The position numbers were made by a program, and so were the translations under genes. The notes under the pieces are model-generated. The model was not told the DNA's origin. It did no database searches and saw only the letters and a list, made by a program, of their open reading frames with translations. Of a stretch of 64,000 nucleotides of DNA, positions 33,615-41,843 are shown piece by piece (position 1 is the stretch's first letter; every line of letters begins with the position of its first letter). Origin of the DNA: JBEVJC01 sp040510375 (lineage in GTDB: Bacteria > Bacteroidota > Bacteroidia > Chitinophagales > Chitinophagaceae); the NCBI GenBank assembly GCA_040510375.1, contig JBEVJC010000011.1, positions 17,527-81,526 on the forward strand, written 5' to 3'.

Positions 33615-35117
33615 TCAGATCTTCATCAGGATGGTGGAGTCTTTGAGGACCGGTAAATGCTGGTTAAAATATTTATTCATTACAATCCTTAAAACGTTTA
33701 CCGGACTTATGTTTTTGGAAACGGGTCCATAATCTTTATCAGGAAAATAAATAGCCGTCAGGTTCATAAACTGCTTGTCGTACGTTTCAGGCTTTACAAT
33801 ATCGTCCCTCTTCCCGTGATCTCCCAGCAGTATGATCACCGCAGGTCTTGTTCTTACCATCCGGGTTGCTGAAATTATTGAATCTATAAAGGTATTACAA
33901 TACTTTACCTGGAGAAGGTAGAGGCTATCTGCAGCCGGTCCGATCCTTTCGTTAAGGGATGAGGGTGTCCGGAGGATTCCGTCGCTATGAAAGAAATACG
34001 GATAATGGGTGATCATCACGTGCGACCAGAGTAACCTGGGGGATGCGCTTTCTGATCTCAGTTCGTAGAGAGATTTATCCATCACTGCAAGAATGCTGTC
34101 GGACTGCTGTGCTAAGGCCCAGATTTTCGTTACGGATGATGGACCAGGCGGCATTAAATTCCAGAGGATATCTTTTTTTATTCTTCCCCATAATGTTTCA
34201 AAAGCCAGGCTACCTGCAAGTGGTGCGTAGAAGTATGGTTCGTGGCGCGAGGGCGCCTGTGGCAGGTTACTGATGCCCTGGTTAATCACCTTGTAACCCA
34301 GACCATTCATGTACCTGACTGCTGCACTTTTGCTGATGGTCTCCTGTGCCTGCAATACAGTTAACGGTTGCAGGTCCTTCCCTTCAAGGTCACCCCGCAG
34401 GTATTGCATGTTAAAAAAGGATGCGAGTGAATGGACAGTGGAATTATAATTGCTTTTGGAAGAATCAGCAATGAAAAATCCGGAAGAAGCCAGTGTTGAG
34501 TCCAGCTTTATATTGCTGAATCCAAAATATTTTTCAAGTGCTGGTCCGGAAGTATATTCATCAAAAGTGAAAATAAAAATATCCGGCAGGGTAGTTAAAC
34601 TGTTGACGGAGGCTGATTTTAAGTCAAGCTGCTTTACGGCAAGATTATTTTTTTCCTGCAGATGATTGCTGAGATTCAGTGACGTGTTAATCATTTCAGC
34701 CAGAATAAACAAAAAGGATAACAGGAGCAGGAAGGCATGGAAGCGAAACGGCGGTTGTTTCTTTTTTTTCAGGCGGATGGAAAAGAAGATCATTAAAAGT
34801 AGCAGTGACCCCAATAAAAATTTATAGGAAGAGAAGAACGAGTTTCCCAGTTGAAGTCGGAGCCAGTCATGCATTGATCCCCAGAAAAAAAATACCAGGA
34901 GAAATACACCCGACCATACACCACTCTTGATTTTATTCCGGAGAAACAATAACGCGATACCGAAGACTGTAAGGCCCAGCAGCAGATACCATCCCAGGTA
35001 TTCCAGTACATAGCGGACTGGCACCAGTCCGAATAAAGAATTCACCAGATGCCAGATATAAAAGACTGGTATCAGTAAAATATAAAAAGGGAATAAGGAG
35101 TATAATTTTATTATCAT
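33615..35117 (-). CDS. Membrane sulfatase-fold (alkaline phosphatase superfamily) enzyme, copy A
   Basis: A 500-residue protein with about five N-terminal membrane spans (residues ~1-145) and a periplasmic sulfatase/LTA-synthase-like domain. Metal and nucleophile motifs: PDIFIFTFDEYTSG, SNYNSTVHSLASFFNMQYL (Thr as the likely nucleophile) and ILLGDHGKRDD near the C-terminus. The fold transfers or removes phospho- or sulfo-groups on envelope glycans or lipids. ATG at 35117 overlaps the stop of the methyltransferase gene (ATGA) and is preferred; an ATG at 35141 would give a 28-base overlap. It is a paralogue of the enzyme at 36523-38037: both start with an aromatic/P-rich span ending LxPVF and end LPVLKDSTIL or LPLLKDSTIL. 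Substrate unknown. Confidence 0.85.
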   Translation of the reverse strand: MIIKLYSLFPFYILLIPVFYIWHLVNSLFGLVPVRYVLEYLGWYLLLGLTVFGIALLFLRNKIKSGVWSGVFLLVFFFWGSMHDWLRLQLGNSFFSSYKFLLGSLLLLMIFFSIRLKKKKQPPFRFHAFLLLLSFLFILAEMINTSLNLSNHLQEKNNLAVKQLDLKSASVNSLTTLPDIFIFTFDEYTSGPALEKYFGFSNIKLDSTLASSGFFIADSSKSNYNSTVHSLASFFNMQYLRGDLEGKDLQPLTVLQAQETISKSAAVRYMNGLGYKVINQGISNLPQAPSRHEPYFYAPLAGSLAFETLWGRIKKDILWNLMPPGPSSVTKIWALAQQSDSILAVMDKSLYELRSESASPRLLWSHVMITHYPYFFHSDGILRTPSSLNERIGPAADSLYLLQVKYCNTFIDSIISATRMVRTRPAVIILLGDHGKRDDIVKPETYDKQFMNLTAIYFPDKDYGPVSKNISPVNVLRIVMNKYFNQHLPVLKDSTILMKI

Positions 35118-36514
35118 ACTTTCTTTTTGATTAACAACCATAACAGTCTTCCCGAATTGCTGATGGCTTCTTCTTTTTCCAGGTCAAAATATTCTTCAAA
35201 AGCTGCGAGTACCCGCGCGCGGGTATAATCAGGAAACAGGCGGGTTTTTTGCCGCAGGAGCAACGCTGCTTTTTCATCTTCAGGTGGAACAAATTCAAGG
35301 ATCAGGCATCGACCCAGCCTGGAAAAAAAATGGGCAACTTCGCGGGCAGGGATATTCCTTCCGATACAGAGATGATGGATCAGGGCCAGCGCCAGCAGGA
35401 GATCTGCATTGCAACGCCTGGTGAATGAGGAAAATTCTTCGTTGTTCACTCCACCGGGTGGAGATGGATTGGCCAGATCAATAACCAGGGGTTGAATAAA
35501 ATCGGAACCTGATTCTTTGATACGGTTATACAGTCGGTCAATACAGAAAGGATCCAGATCGACGGCGATAGTTTGTTTACCGAGCGAAGCTGCAAGTTTG
35601 GTAAATTCACCTTCATTTGCCCCCAGATCAGCTACGGTCCTGGCTTCCGGAAGATTTTGCAGCCAATTATTGATGATCGTTTTTTTTACCGGAAGGTATT
35701 CATCGCGGTTAGCCGCCTCGTCATAATAATTGATCCAGGTACTTTGTTGTTCTTTTAATTGCAGCGAGTTAACCAGGGTGCGGAGGCTTTCCAGTACGTT
35801 TTGCATCTTTTGCAAAGTGAAGCTTTGCATCTTCGCTTTATTATCCGCTGCCGGTCGTTGTGCGAGTTTGGCCTGCAGATGTACGTGGAGGAATACAGGC
35901 AGATGGAATCTTGAGCGAAAGGGGAGCAGGCGACTTGTAAGATTCAGTGGTATTCCTTCCGGGTAACTCAGCATAAGTTGTTGCAAAGGCATTTTACTAT
36001 AATGCATCAGCAATAAAGGGGAAAGAAAAGATTCACAGAACTGGCGGTAGGCTACCCAGGGTTCTGTTGCATTGTATTTGTAAAAAGACAGGATATCGAT
36101 AAAGACCATCCTGCCATTAAACCATTGAACGTTGAAAGGCGTTGCGTCTTTCAGGATCAGTCCGTAGGGGAGCGACCGGATAGCCAGATCAAGCGTAAGC
36201 AGTGCAGCATCCTTCAGCATCGAGAAGCTCCATTCCCACGGGTAGCTGATGAATGGAACGCGGGTGGGACGGAGGGTTTTATACCATTCATTGTCGCCAG
36301 TCAGGTTGCTCTCCAGCTCCTCATGTGCAATCAGCCAACCCTGTTTCACGAAGTCGTGGTAAGCGCCTCTTTTCATCAGCAGGTCGAAGTCATGGCGGAA
36401 CAATTGGTTCACCTGGCGGTATATCTCTCCTTTATGTGAAAAGATATATCCTGAAGGATCCCGGTAAGAAGCCGGGTGCCTGGCAATATTGTTAAGAAGA
36501 TCCGATGTTTCCAT
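35114..36514 (-). CDS. SAM-dependent methyltransferase with kinase-like N-terminal region
   Basis: A 466-residue protein. The C-terminal part is a class I methyltransferase: motif I VADLGANEGEFTKLA (residues 294-308), the acidic residue of motif II in TIAVDLDPF, and ADLLLALALIHHL (370-381). The N-terminal ~220 residues contain LKDATPFNVQWFNGRMVFIDILSF (121-144, D123, N128, then F-I-D), which resembles the catalytic loop and metal motif of aminoglycoside-phosphotransferase-like kinases but lacks the usual His before the Asp. It sits between two sulfatase-fold enzymes, 8 bases after one and overlapping the other, so it likely acts on the same substrate. Target unknown. Confidence 0.82.
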   Translation of the reverse strand: METSDLLNNIARHPASYRDPSGYIFSHKGEIYRQVNQLFRHDFDLLMKRGAYHDFVKQGWLIAHEELESNLTGDNEWYKTLRPTRVPFISYPWEWSFSMLKDAALLTLDLAIRSLPYGLILKDATPFNVQWFNGRMVFIDILSFYKYNATEPWVAYRQFCESFLSPLLLMHYSKMPLQQLMLSYPEGIPLNLTSRLLPFRSRFHLPVFLHVHLQAKLAQRPAADNKAKMQSFTLQKMQNVLESLRTLVNSLQLKEQQSTWINYYDEAANRDEYLPVKKTIINNWLQNLPEARTVADLGANEGEFTKLAASLGKQTIAVDLDPFCIDRLYNRIKESGSDFIQPLVIDLANPSPPGGVNNEEFSSFTRRCNADLLLALALIHHLCIGRNIPAREVAHFFSRLGRCLILEFVPPEDEKAALLLRQKTRLFPDYTRARVLAAFEEYFDLEKEEAISNSGRLLWLLIKKKV

Positions 36515-36522
36515 CCAGCTGG

Positions 36523-38037
36523 TTATTTATCGACCAGCAAGATAGTTGAATCTTTTAAGAGAGGAAGCCGTTGCCCGTACAGGGTATTAAACAGGATCCT
36601 GAACTGGTTCACTGCAGAAACTGAATCAGGAAAAACAGATTTTGCCCTACCCGGAAGATACACTGCGTTCATGTTGCGGAAAAAATCCTTCCGGCGGGTG
36701 AGTGGTTCTTCCATGCGGAAGCCGTGATCGCCCATCACCAGGATAACCGGAGGTTTTGCAGAATTATGAAGGATGGTATCGATGGCACCCTGCATTCTCC
36801 TGGAGGTATATTGGACACTGCCCATATATGTTTCCGGCAATACATTTTTATAGTCCATGATTACAAGTGAATCGCTCCTGCGGTTCCCGGCACTGTCGTA
36901 CAGATGCGGCACATGGGGCATCAGCAGGTGTACATAATAAAACCTGGGATTGACTGATGGGCGGGCCGATTCCCTTACTACCTCATTGAGTACTGCATTA
37001 CTGTCGAACGTATTGTTTTCGAGCAGCCATTGGCGCAGGAATTCAATCCTGAACCTCCCAGCTACAAGCAGGTGTGCCAGGTCGCGTTTCATCCTGTTAA
37101 GCAGTGTTTGCTCGGTGATAATACGCGTTTTAAGGGGAAGGAAATTCTGGTGCAAAGGAGTGGGGTATCCTTCGAGGTCAAATATGGAATAGTTGTGGAT
37201 TTCGTATCCGTTGGACTGGAAGAAACCAACCACCCGGTTATTCCTGATCAGGGCATTGCAGCGCTGGTAGTCGTACAAACCAACAGCTGAAGGGTCGGTC
37301 AAACCCTTCAGGTAATCCATATTGAGGATACTGGCCACCGAAAACTGGGTGAAATTATAGTTGCTTGAAGAGGCTTCCATTACCTGGAACCCGGACTTAC
37401 GCAGGGAACTGTCAAATCCACTGTTGTCAAATCCCCAGGTATCTTTCAATGAAGCAGAGGAGGCAAATTCATCACAAAGAAAAAAATATACATCAGGTCT
37501 CGGGCAATCTTTACAGCTTCTGAGTGGAACATGTTCATCCTGTAACGTGAATCTGTTTTTGTTGACAGCTGGTAACACAATTATGGAGATCATATCCGTG
37601 ACCAGGAATATTACCAACAATACATTCAGGTAAAAATTTAACCTGGCCAGTTTTCGTTTTGTTCCTTTGAGCCAGACAAACAAAAGAATGAGAAACAGGA
37701 AAATGAAACCCAGCAGATAGGTATAACGGACATAGGGGGAAAGAGCCGGAACGCTGAGCAACATGTCCTGGACAGCCCCAAAGAAAAAATGAACGGATAA
37801 CACAAAGAAGGTAATGATCCCCGCCCGGCGAGGGTTTCGGAAGATCAGCCAGAAGATTCCATAAATCAGGATGGATACGCCCAGGTACAGTCCAGTGAGG
37901 GGAATCAGCGGACCAACAGCCAGATCGTAATAGTTTTCTTTCCAGCCATGGAGGACAAAAAAAACAGGCAAGAGTAATATATACCAGGGGCCGTACGACA
38001 GTCCTGCCGCTTTCATTCTATCCTTCCAGGATGTCAT
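36523..38037 (-). CDS. Membrane sulfatase-fold enzyme, copy B
   Basis: A 504-residue paralogue of the enzyme at 33615-35117, with about five membrane spans in the first 165 residues and a periplasmic alkaline-phosphatase-superfamily domain: RPDVYFFLCDEFASSA, SSNYNFTQFSVASILNMDYLKG (nucleophile Thr) and VILVMGDHGFRMEEP. The start at 38037 overlaps the upstream small gene by 20 bases; a second ATG at 38016 would leave a one-base gap. The two copies probably arose by duplication and may act on related envelope substrates. Confidence 0.85.
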   Translation of the reverse strand: MTSWKDRMKAAGLSYGPWYILLLPVFFVLHGWKENYYDLAVGPLIPLTGLYLGVSILIYGIFWLIFRNPRRAGIITFFVLSVHFFFGAVQDMLLSVPALSPYVRYTYLLGFIFLFLILLFVWLKGTKRKLARLNFYLNVLLVIFLVTDMISIIVLPAVNKNRFTLQDEHVPLRSCKDCPRPDVYFFLCDEFASSASLKDTWGFDNSGFDSSLRKSGFQVMEASSSNYNFTQFSVASILNMDYLKGLTDPSAVGLYDYQRCNALIRNNRVVGFFQSNGYEIHNYSIFDLEGYPTPLHQNFLPLKTRIITEQTLLNRMKRDLAHLLVAGRFRIEFLRQWLLENNTFDSNAVLNEVVRESARPSVNPRFYYVHLLMPHVPHLYDSAGNRRSDSLVIMDYKNVLPETYMGSVQYTSRRMQGAIDTILHNSAKPPVILVMGDHGFRMEEPLTRRKDFFRNMNAVYLPGRAKSVFPDSVSAVNQFRILFNTLYGQRLPLLKDSTILLVDK

Positions 38038-38206
38038 TATTTTCAGCAGTTTGATTCGGTTTTGGTTTTTTCCGGGGCCTGAAAAAAAGTGTCCTGATAT
38101 ACAGCTTAATATTCCGGAAGAATACGGCTACACCCAGAACGGCAGCAACAATCACCTGTACCAGGTAACTGCCGCTGCCGGGGTCAATATAAAGTAAAAA
38201 CATCAT
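38018..38206 (-). CDS. 62-residue membrane protein with IDPGSGS motif
   Basis: A small inner-membrane protein. The N-terminus reads MMFLLYIDPGSGSYLVQ, then one membrane span (VIVAAVLGVAVFF), a Lys/Arg-rich stretch (NIKLYIRTLFFRPRKKPKPNQ) and an acidic end. I know of similar 'DPG(S/T)GS' small proteins near envelope-glycan genes in various bacteria, but with no assigned function. Its ATG overlaps the stop of the M42 peptidase gene by one base (TAATG), and its end overlaps the next gene, so it is firmly part of this operon. Short size could hide it from annotation. Confidence 0.8.
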   Translation of the reverse strand: MMFLLYIDPGSGSYLVQVIVAAVLGVAVFFRNIKLYIRTLFFRPRKKPKPNQTAENNDILEG

Positions 38207-39351
38207 TAAAGGTAACGCAGGTTGGTCGTGGGTGTAAGGGTCAGCAGTGTTTCATACATCAGCCGGATTGTCTCTTCAATATCATCGCGGTTTATCATTT
38301 CCACCGTTGTATGCATATAACGAAGCGGGATAGAGATCAGCACTGAAGGACACCCGTCATTTGCATAAGCGAAAGAATCGGTATCCGTACCGGTACTGCG
38401 GCTGAGTGCCCGCCACTGTACAGGGATCTTGTGATCTGCAGCAACCTGTTCAACCAGTTCCAGCAATTTATTGTGGACAGCCGGTGCGTATGCAAGTGAC
38501 GGTCCTTTTCCACAACTGATATCACCCTCAATATTTTTATTGATCATTGGTGTGGTGGTATCATGCGTTACATCGGTTATGATCGCAACATCGGGTTTAA
38601 TCCTGCGGGCAATCATTTCCGCACCGCGTAAACCGATCTCTTCCTGTACTGCGTTCACCACATACAGGCCAAACGGGAGTTTCTTTTTATTTTCTTTCAG
38701 TAACCGCGCTACTTCGGCGATCATATATCCTCCAACACGGTTATCAAAAGCGCGACCTATATAATTTCCGTTTGCCAGTTCATCGAACCCGTCCTGGTAG
38801 GTAACCACGGCGCCGATATGTATACCGAGGTCTTCTACTTCCTTCCTGTTCCGGGCACCGCAATCGAGCCACAGGTTATCGGTGCGGGGATGTGGTTCTT
38901 TCTGTTCGGGCGTGCTGATCCTGGTATGGATTGCAGGCCATCCGAACACTGCCTTCACAATACCCTTTTTACCATGGATAAAAACACGCGATGCAGGGGC
39001 TGTCTGGTGATCCACACCACCATTCCTTTTAAGATAGATCAGTCCTTCCGGATTGACATAATTCACAAACCAGCTGATCTCGTCGGCATGTGCTTCTATA
39101 ACCACTTTAAACGGATGTTCGGGATTGATGATCCCGACTGCCGTTCCGTATGGGTCAACATAATGGGCGTCGACAAATGGTTTGAGATATTCGATCCAGA
39201 GTTTTTGTCCCCAGCTTTCGAAACCTACCGGTGAGGCATTATTGATATATGATTTAAAAAATCCGAAGGATTTATCAGTGATAACCGGCGTCTTGCCCGT
39301 TTTAACCGGAGTAATCTTTGCCGATTTTTTTGCTGTGCTCGCCTTTGCCAT
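38206..39351 (-). CDS. M42 family glutamyl aminopeptidase-like metallopeptidase
   Basis: A 381-residue cytosolic dizinc aminopeptidase. Motifs: VIEAHADEISWFVN (metal His and Asp), AFDNRVGGYM, VVNAVQEEIGLRGAEMIARRI (catalytic Glu pair) and AIITDVTHDTTTP, with a late metal His in IPLRYMHTTVEMI. ATG at 39351 gives a Lys/Ala-rich start (MAKASTAKKSAK); an upstream in-frame start at 39387 is possible. It is the first gene of the operon with the small IDPGSGS protein and sulfatase-fold enzymes, but this coupling may be coincidental to its peptide-trimming role. Confidence 0.9.
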   Translation of the reverse strand: MAKASTAKKSAKITPVKTGKTPVITDKSFGFFKSYINNASPVGFESWGQKLWIEYLKPFVDAHYVDPYGTAVGIINPEHPFKVVIEAHADEISWFVNYVNPEGLIYLKRNGGVDHQTAPASRVFIHGKKGIVKAVFGWPAIHTRISTPEQKEPHPRTDNLWLDCGARNRKEVEDLGIHIGAVVTYQDGFDELANGNYIGRAFDNRVGGYMIAEVARLLKENKKKLPFGLYVVNAVQEEIGLRGAEMIARRIKPDVAIITDVTHDTTTPMINKNIEGDISCGKGPSLAYAPAVHNKLLELVEQVAADHKIPVQWRALSRSTGTDTDSFAYANDGCPSVLISIPLRYMHTTVEMINRDDIEETIRLMYETLLTLTPTTNLRYL

Positions 39352-39440
39352 TAAAAAAGATTTATTATATCTATCAAAAATAATCAATCGCGGGGATCAA
39401 TCCGGTAAAAGGTTCGGGCAAAATCGTATTTTTAAACCCT

Positions 39441-39941
39441 ATGAAACATATCTGTATCGCCCTGTGTGCGTTTTTAGCCGGCCCTGCTGCCGCCATTTCC
39501 CAGGATTGTAAACTTTTACGTGATACGGACCCCTATACCAGGGAAACGAGGATCTCTACCGGTTTCCTGACCTTGCAGGGCGCCACAGTAAACATAGAAG
39601 CGGATCCGAAAGAACTCGATTTTTTCTTCTCCCTGCCTGATAAATGTTTCGAAGACGAATCGACCGTGTTTATTTATTTTGAAGGAAGTAAGGCAAGAAC
39701 GAGTTATCGCAACGCCGGCAGTATGAACTGTGATGGCTATTTCCATTTCAAGTACCGCAATAATACCACTACCAACACCGTGTTAAATAAACTGGCTACT
39801 ATGAAAGTGTCGCAGCTGATTTTTACCGACCGCAATAAAAAGGAAATAATAGTGGCGCTGTTGCCCGATCAGCAGGCCGCACTGATGCAATCCACCGCCT
39901 GCATTGTGAAGGAATCGAAGACGCTGATCAAAACGCCCTGA
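39441..39941 (+). CDS. Secreted protein of unknown function
   Basis: A 166-residue protein with a signal peptide (1-20, LCAFLAGPAAAISQ). The mature part is beta-rich (TRISTGFLTLQGATVNIEADPKELDFFFSLPDKC, STVFIYFEGSKA) and has four Cys (CKLL, KCFE, NCDG, ACIV), likely forming disulphides. No family recognised. Divergent from the M42 gene (about 90 bases between starts). Confidence 0.8.
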   Translation: MKHICIALCAFLAGPAAAISQDCKLLRDTDPYTRETRISTGFLTLQGATVNIEADPKELDFFFSLPDKCFEDESTVFIYFEGSKARTSYRNAGSMNCDGYFHFKYRNNTTTNTVLNKLATMKVSQLIFTDRNKKEIIVALLPDQQAALMQSTACIVKESKTLIKTP

Positions 39942-40020
39942 GTTTCCTGTCAGCCAGGTCACTTTGATTATTCGGATACTGAGTTTACTGTCAGTCAGGT
40001 CGCTTTAACTACTCGAATGC
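39939..40020. repeat. 41-bp tandem duplication at the 3' end of the S1/P1 nuclease gene
   Basis: TGAGTTTCCTGTCAGCCAGGTC at 39939 recurs as TGAGTTTACTGTCAGTCAGGTC at 39980 (period 41), each followed by an ACTTTGATTATTCGGATAC or GCTTTAACTACTCGAATGC block. The second copy contains the terminal codons and stop of the nuclease gene (minus strand); the first fills the spacer and touches the stop of the plus-strand gene ending at 39941. Confidence 0.82.
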
Positions 40021-40806
40021 TTCATTAAGGATTTTTGCCAGGCGCAGTCCTCCTTTCAATAACTGCTGGTCCAGCACGCCCTTGAATTCGTAATTGTATT
40101 GATAGCCCAGTTTCGACTCATCGGGGGTGGCATCATAAATCCTGTCGGAGACCTCGTGTGAATCGTAGAACCAGTCGTCCAGTGATCCCGCAACGAGTTG
40201 CTGTCTTTCACCGTCGCTGATCACATCCAGTTCACTGGCATATTCCGTAAAGCTGAATACCTGTGACTCGATAAACCTTGTATCCCATAAACTATGAAGA
40301 TTTGTTTTTTGTCCGAACCAGTACACTACAATTTTATTTCCGCCCTCGTCCGCAGTTCGTCCCACATGTAAGGGTTGTGAAAGGTCACCCACCAGGTGAA
40401 TCATCCAGTACAGGGCGATCCTTCTTTGTTCAACCGGCAACGATTTATCTGCCAGCTCCCTTTTCATTTCCATGATCTGTGTATACAGGTTCTTCCCGGG
40501 CAGGGCCCTGAGTGCTGTTAGAAAACTGTCTTTCTGCATGTGACCGGGAAGGTCTACATAATGCCAGGGGTCTTTTGATTTATTGGTGCTGTCGGATTTA
40601 ATGAAATCCGCCCAGTTTGCCCACCAGGCAAGGCTTTGATGCCCGATCAGTTTTTCGACCTCTTTCCTGGCTTTTTTACTCAGATGCTCCTGTGCGATTT
40701 TTGCAACCACCCGGTGGCCGGTCAGGCCCCAGCTGAAAACACTTTGTGTTACTATCAGGAATGCAATAATCAGGGTAAGCCGGATAAAAACAGGTGAGGA
40801 TTTCAT
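40009..40806 (-). CDS. S1/P1-type secreted nuclease
   Basis: A 265-residue trizinc nuclease of the S1/P1 family that degrades single-stranded nucleic acids, giving 5'-nucleotides. ATG at 40806 gives a signal peptide ending VFS, so that the mature protein starts WGLTGHRVVAKIA, where the N-terminal Trp and the His bind zinc. Further metal ligands: WANWADFIKS, DPWHYVD, YWMIHLVGDLSQPLHVG (H, D and H) and GGNKIVV. An upstream ATG at 40824 would add 6 residues. Likely periplasmic, for nucleotide scavenging. Confidence 0.95.
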   Translation of the reverse strand: MKSSPVFIRLTLIIAFLIVTQSVFSWGLTGHRVVAKIAQEHLSKKARKEVEKLIGHQSLAWWANWADFIKSDSTNKSKDPWHYVDLPGHMQKDSFLTALRALPGKNLYTQIMEMKRELADKSLPVEQRRIALYWMIHLVGDLSQPLHVGRTADEGGNKIVVYWFGQKTNLHSLWDTRFIESQVFSFTEYASELDVISDGERQQLVAGSLDDWFYDSHEVSDRIYDATPDESKLGYQYNYEFKGVLDQQLLKGGLRLAKILNEAFE

Positions 40807-40976
40807 TGAATTAATTTGTGGCAAATTTCACGTAAAAGGTTGATCCGGAAAAATAGTCATGTGGTAATTATTCCCCAACGTATTGTATCGGCCGGCTTTT
40901 GGAGATAACTGCCTGTCTGTTGTCTGTTTCGGTACAAGGATTGTTTAAGATGAACCATTCATCAATAATCCCCTTT

Positions 40977-41843
40977 ATGATCAAACGTATAATCTGTTTA
41001 GCAGCTGCCCTGGGTACCGTAGTGGCTTCCGGTGCGCAGCAGGATTCGGTGGTTACGGAGCAATCCAACCGGAACGTATACCATATCAAACCAATTGTAG
41101 ACCTTCCCATAGCAATTGCCGGAACAGCCTGGACCTTGTACGGGTTCAGTAAGATTTACGGTCGCGACCAGACCCCGGTTGAAAAAATCCTGAGTCTGGA
41201 TAAAAACAATATCAACAAATTTGACCGGCCGGTTGCTGATAACTACTCTGAAAAAGCGAAGTCCGCGAGCGACCTGTTTTTTTATGGATCACAACCCTTA
41301 CCTCTTGTGCTGTTGCTGGATAAACGGATCAGGAAAGACGCTTTAAAAATAGGACTGATTTACCTGGAGGCAATGGCGATTACCGGGACTTTGTATACCA
41401 CTGCAGCCATGTCGGCCAACAGGTTTCGCCCATATGCATACAATCCCAATGTAGAACTCAGCACCAGGACCCGTGGTGGCGCAAGGAACTCATTTTTTGC
41501 AGGACATGTTGCATTGGTTGGTACCGCCACGTTTTTTATGGCAAAGGTCTTTTCAGATTATCACCCCGAAATGAATAACAAATGGATTCTCTATACAGTG
41601 GCAGGTGCAGCTACTGCCACCACCGGTTATCTTCGTATCAGGTCAGGTCAGCATTTCAGATCTGATGTATTGATAGGAGTAGCGGTGGGAACATTATCGG
41701 GTTTACTGGTACCAACCATTCATAAGAACCGTTCTGCAGAACCACGTTTTACACTATCACCGATGATTGGTTCTTCGGCAAGGGGATTTACAGCAGTATA
41801 TAAAATCAATGGCCGGAAGCAGGTTACCGGTAACTATCAGTAA
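40977..41843 (+). CDS. PAP2 family lipid phosphatase
   Basis: A 288-residue membrane or exported phosphatase of the PAP2 superfamily. ATG at 40977 gives a signal-like start (MIKRIICLAAALGTVVASGAQ); upstream in-frame starts from 40899 are less likely. The three catalytic parts are recognisable: KRIRKDALK with NRFRPYAYNP, RNSFFAGHVALVG (PSGH-like, S-x-x-A-G-H) and YLRIRSGQHFRSDVLIGVAVG (SxxxxxHxxxD). It probably dephosphorylates undecaprenyl pyrophosphate or a phospholipid. Its last 20 bases overlap the convergent lipoprotein gene. Confidence 0.9.
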   Translation: MIKRIICLAAALGTVVASGAQQDSVVTEQSNRNVYHIKPIVDLPIAIAGTAWTLYGFSKIYGRDQTPVEKILSLDKNNINKFDRPVADNYSEKAKSASDLFFYGSQPLPLVLLLDKRIRKDALKIGLIYLEAMAITGTLYTTAAMSANRFRPYAYNPNVELSTRTRGGARNSFFAGHVALVGTATFFMAKVFSDYHPEMNNKWILYTVAGAATATTGYLRIRSGQHFRSDVLIGVAVGTLSGLLVPTIHKNRSAEPRFTLSPMIGSSARGFTAVYKINGRKQVTGNYQ

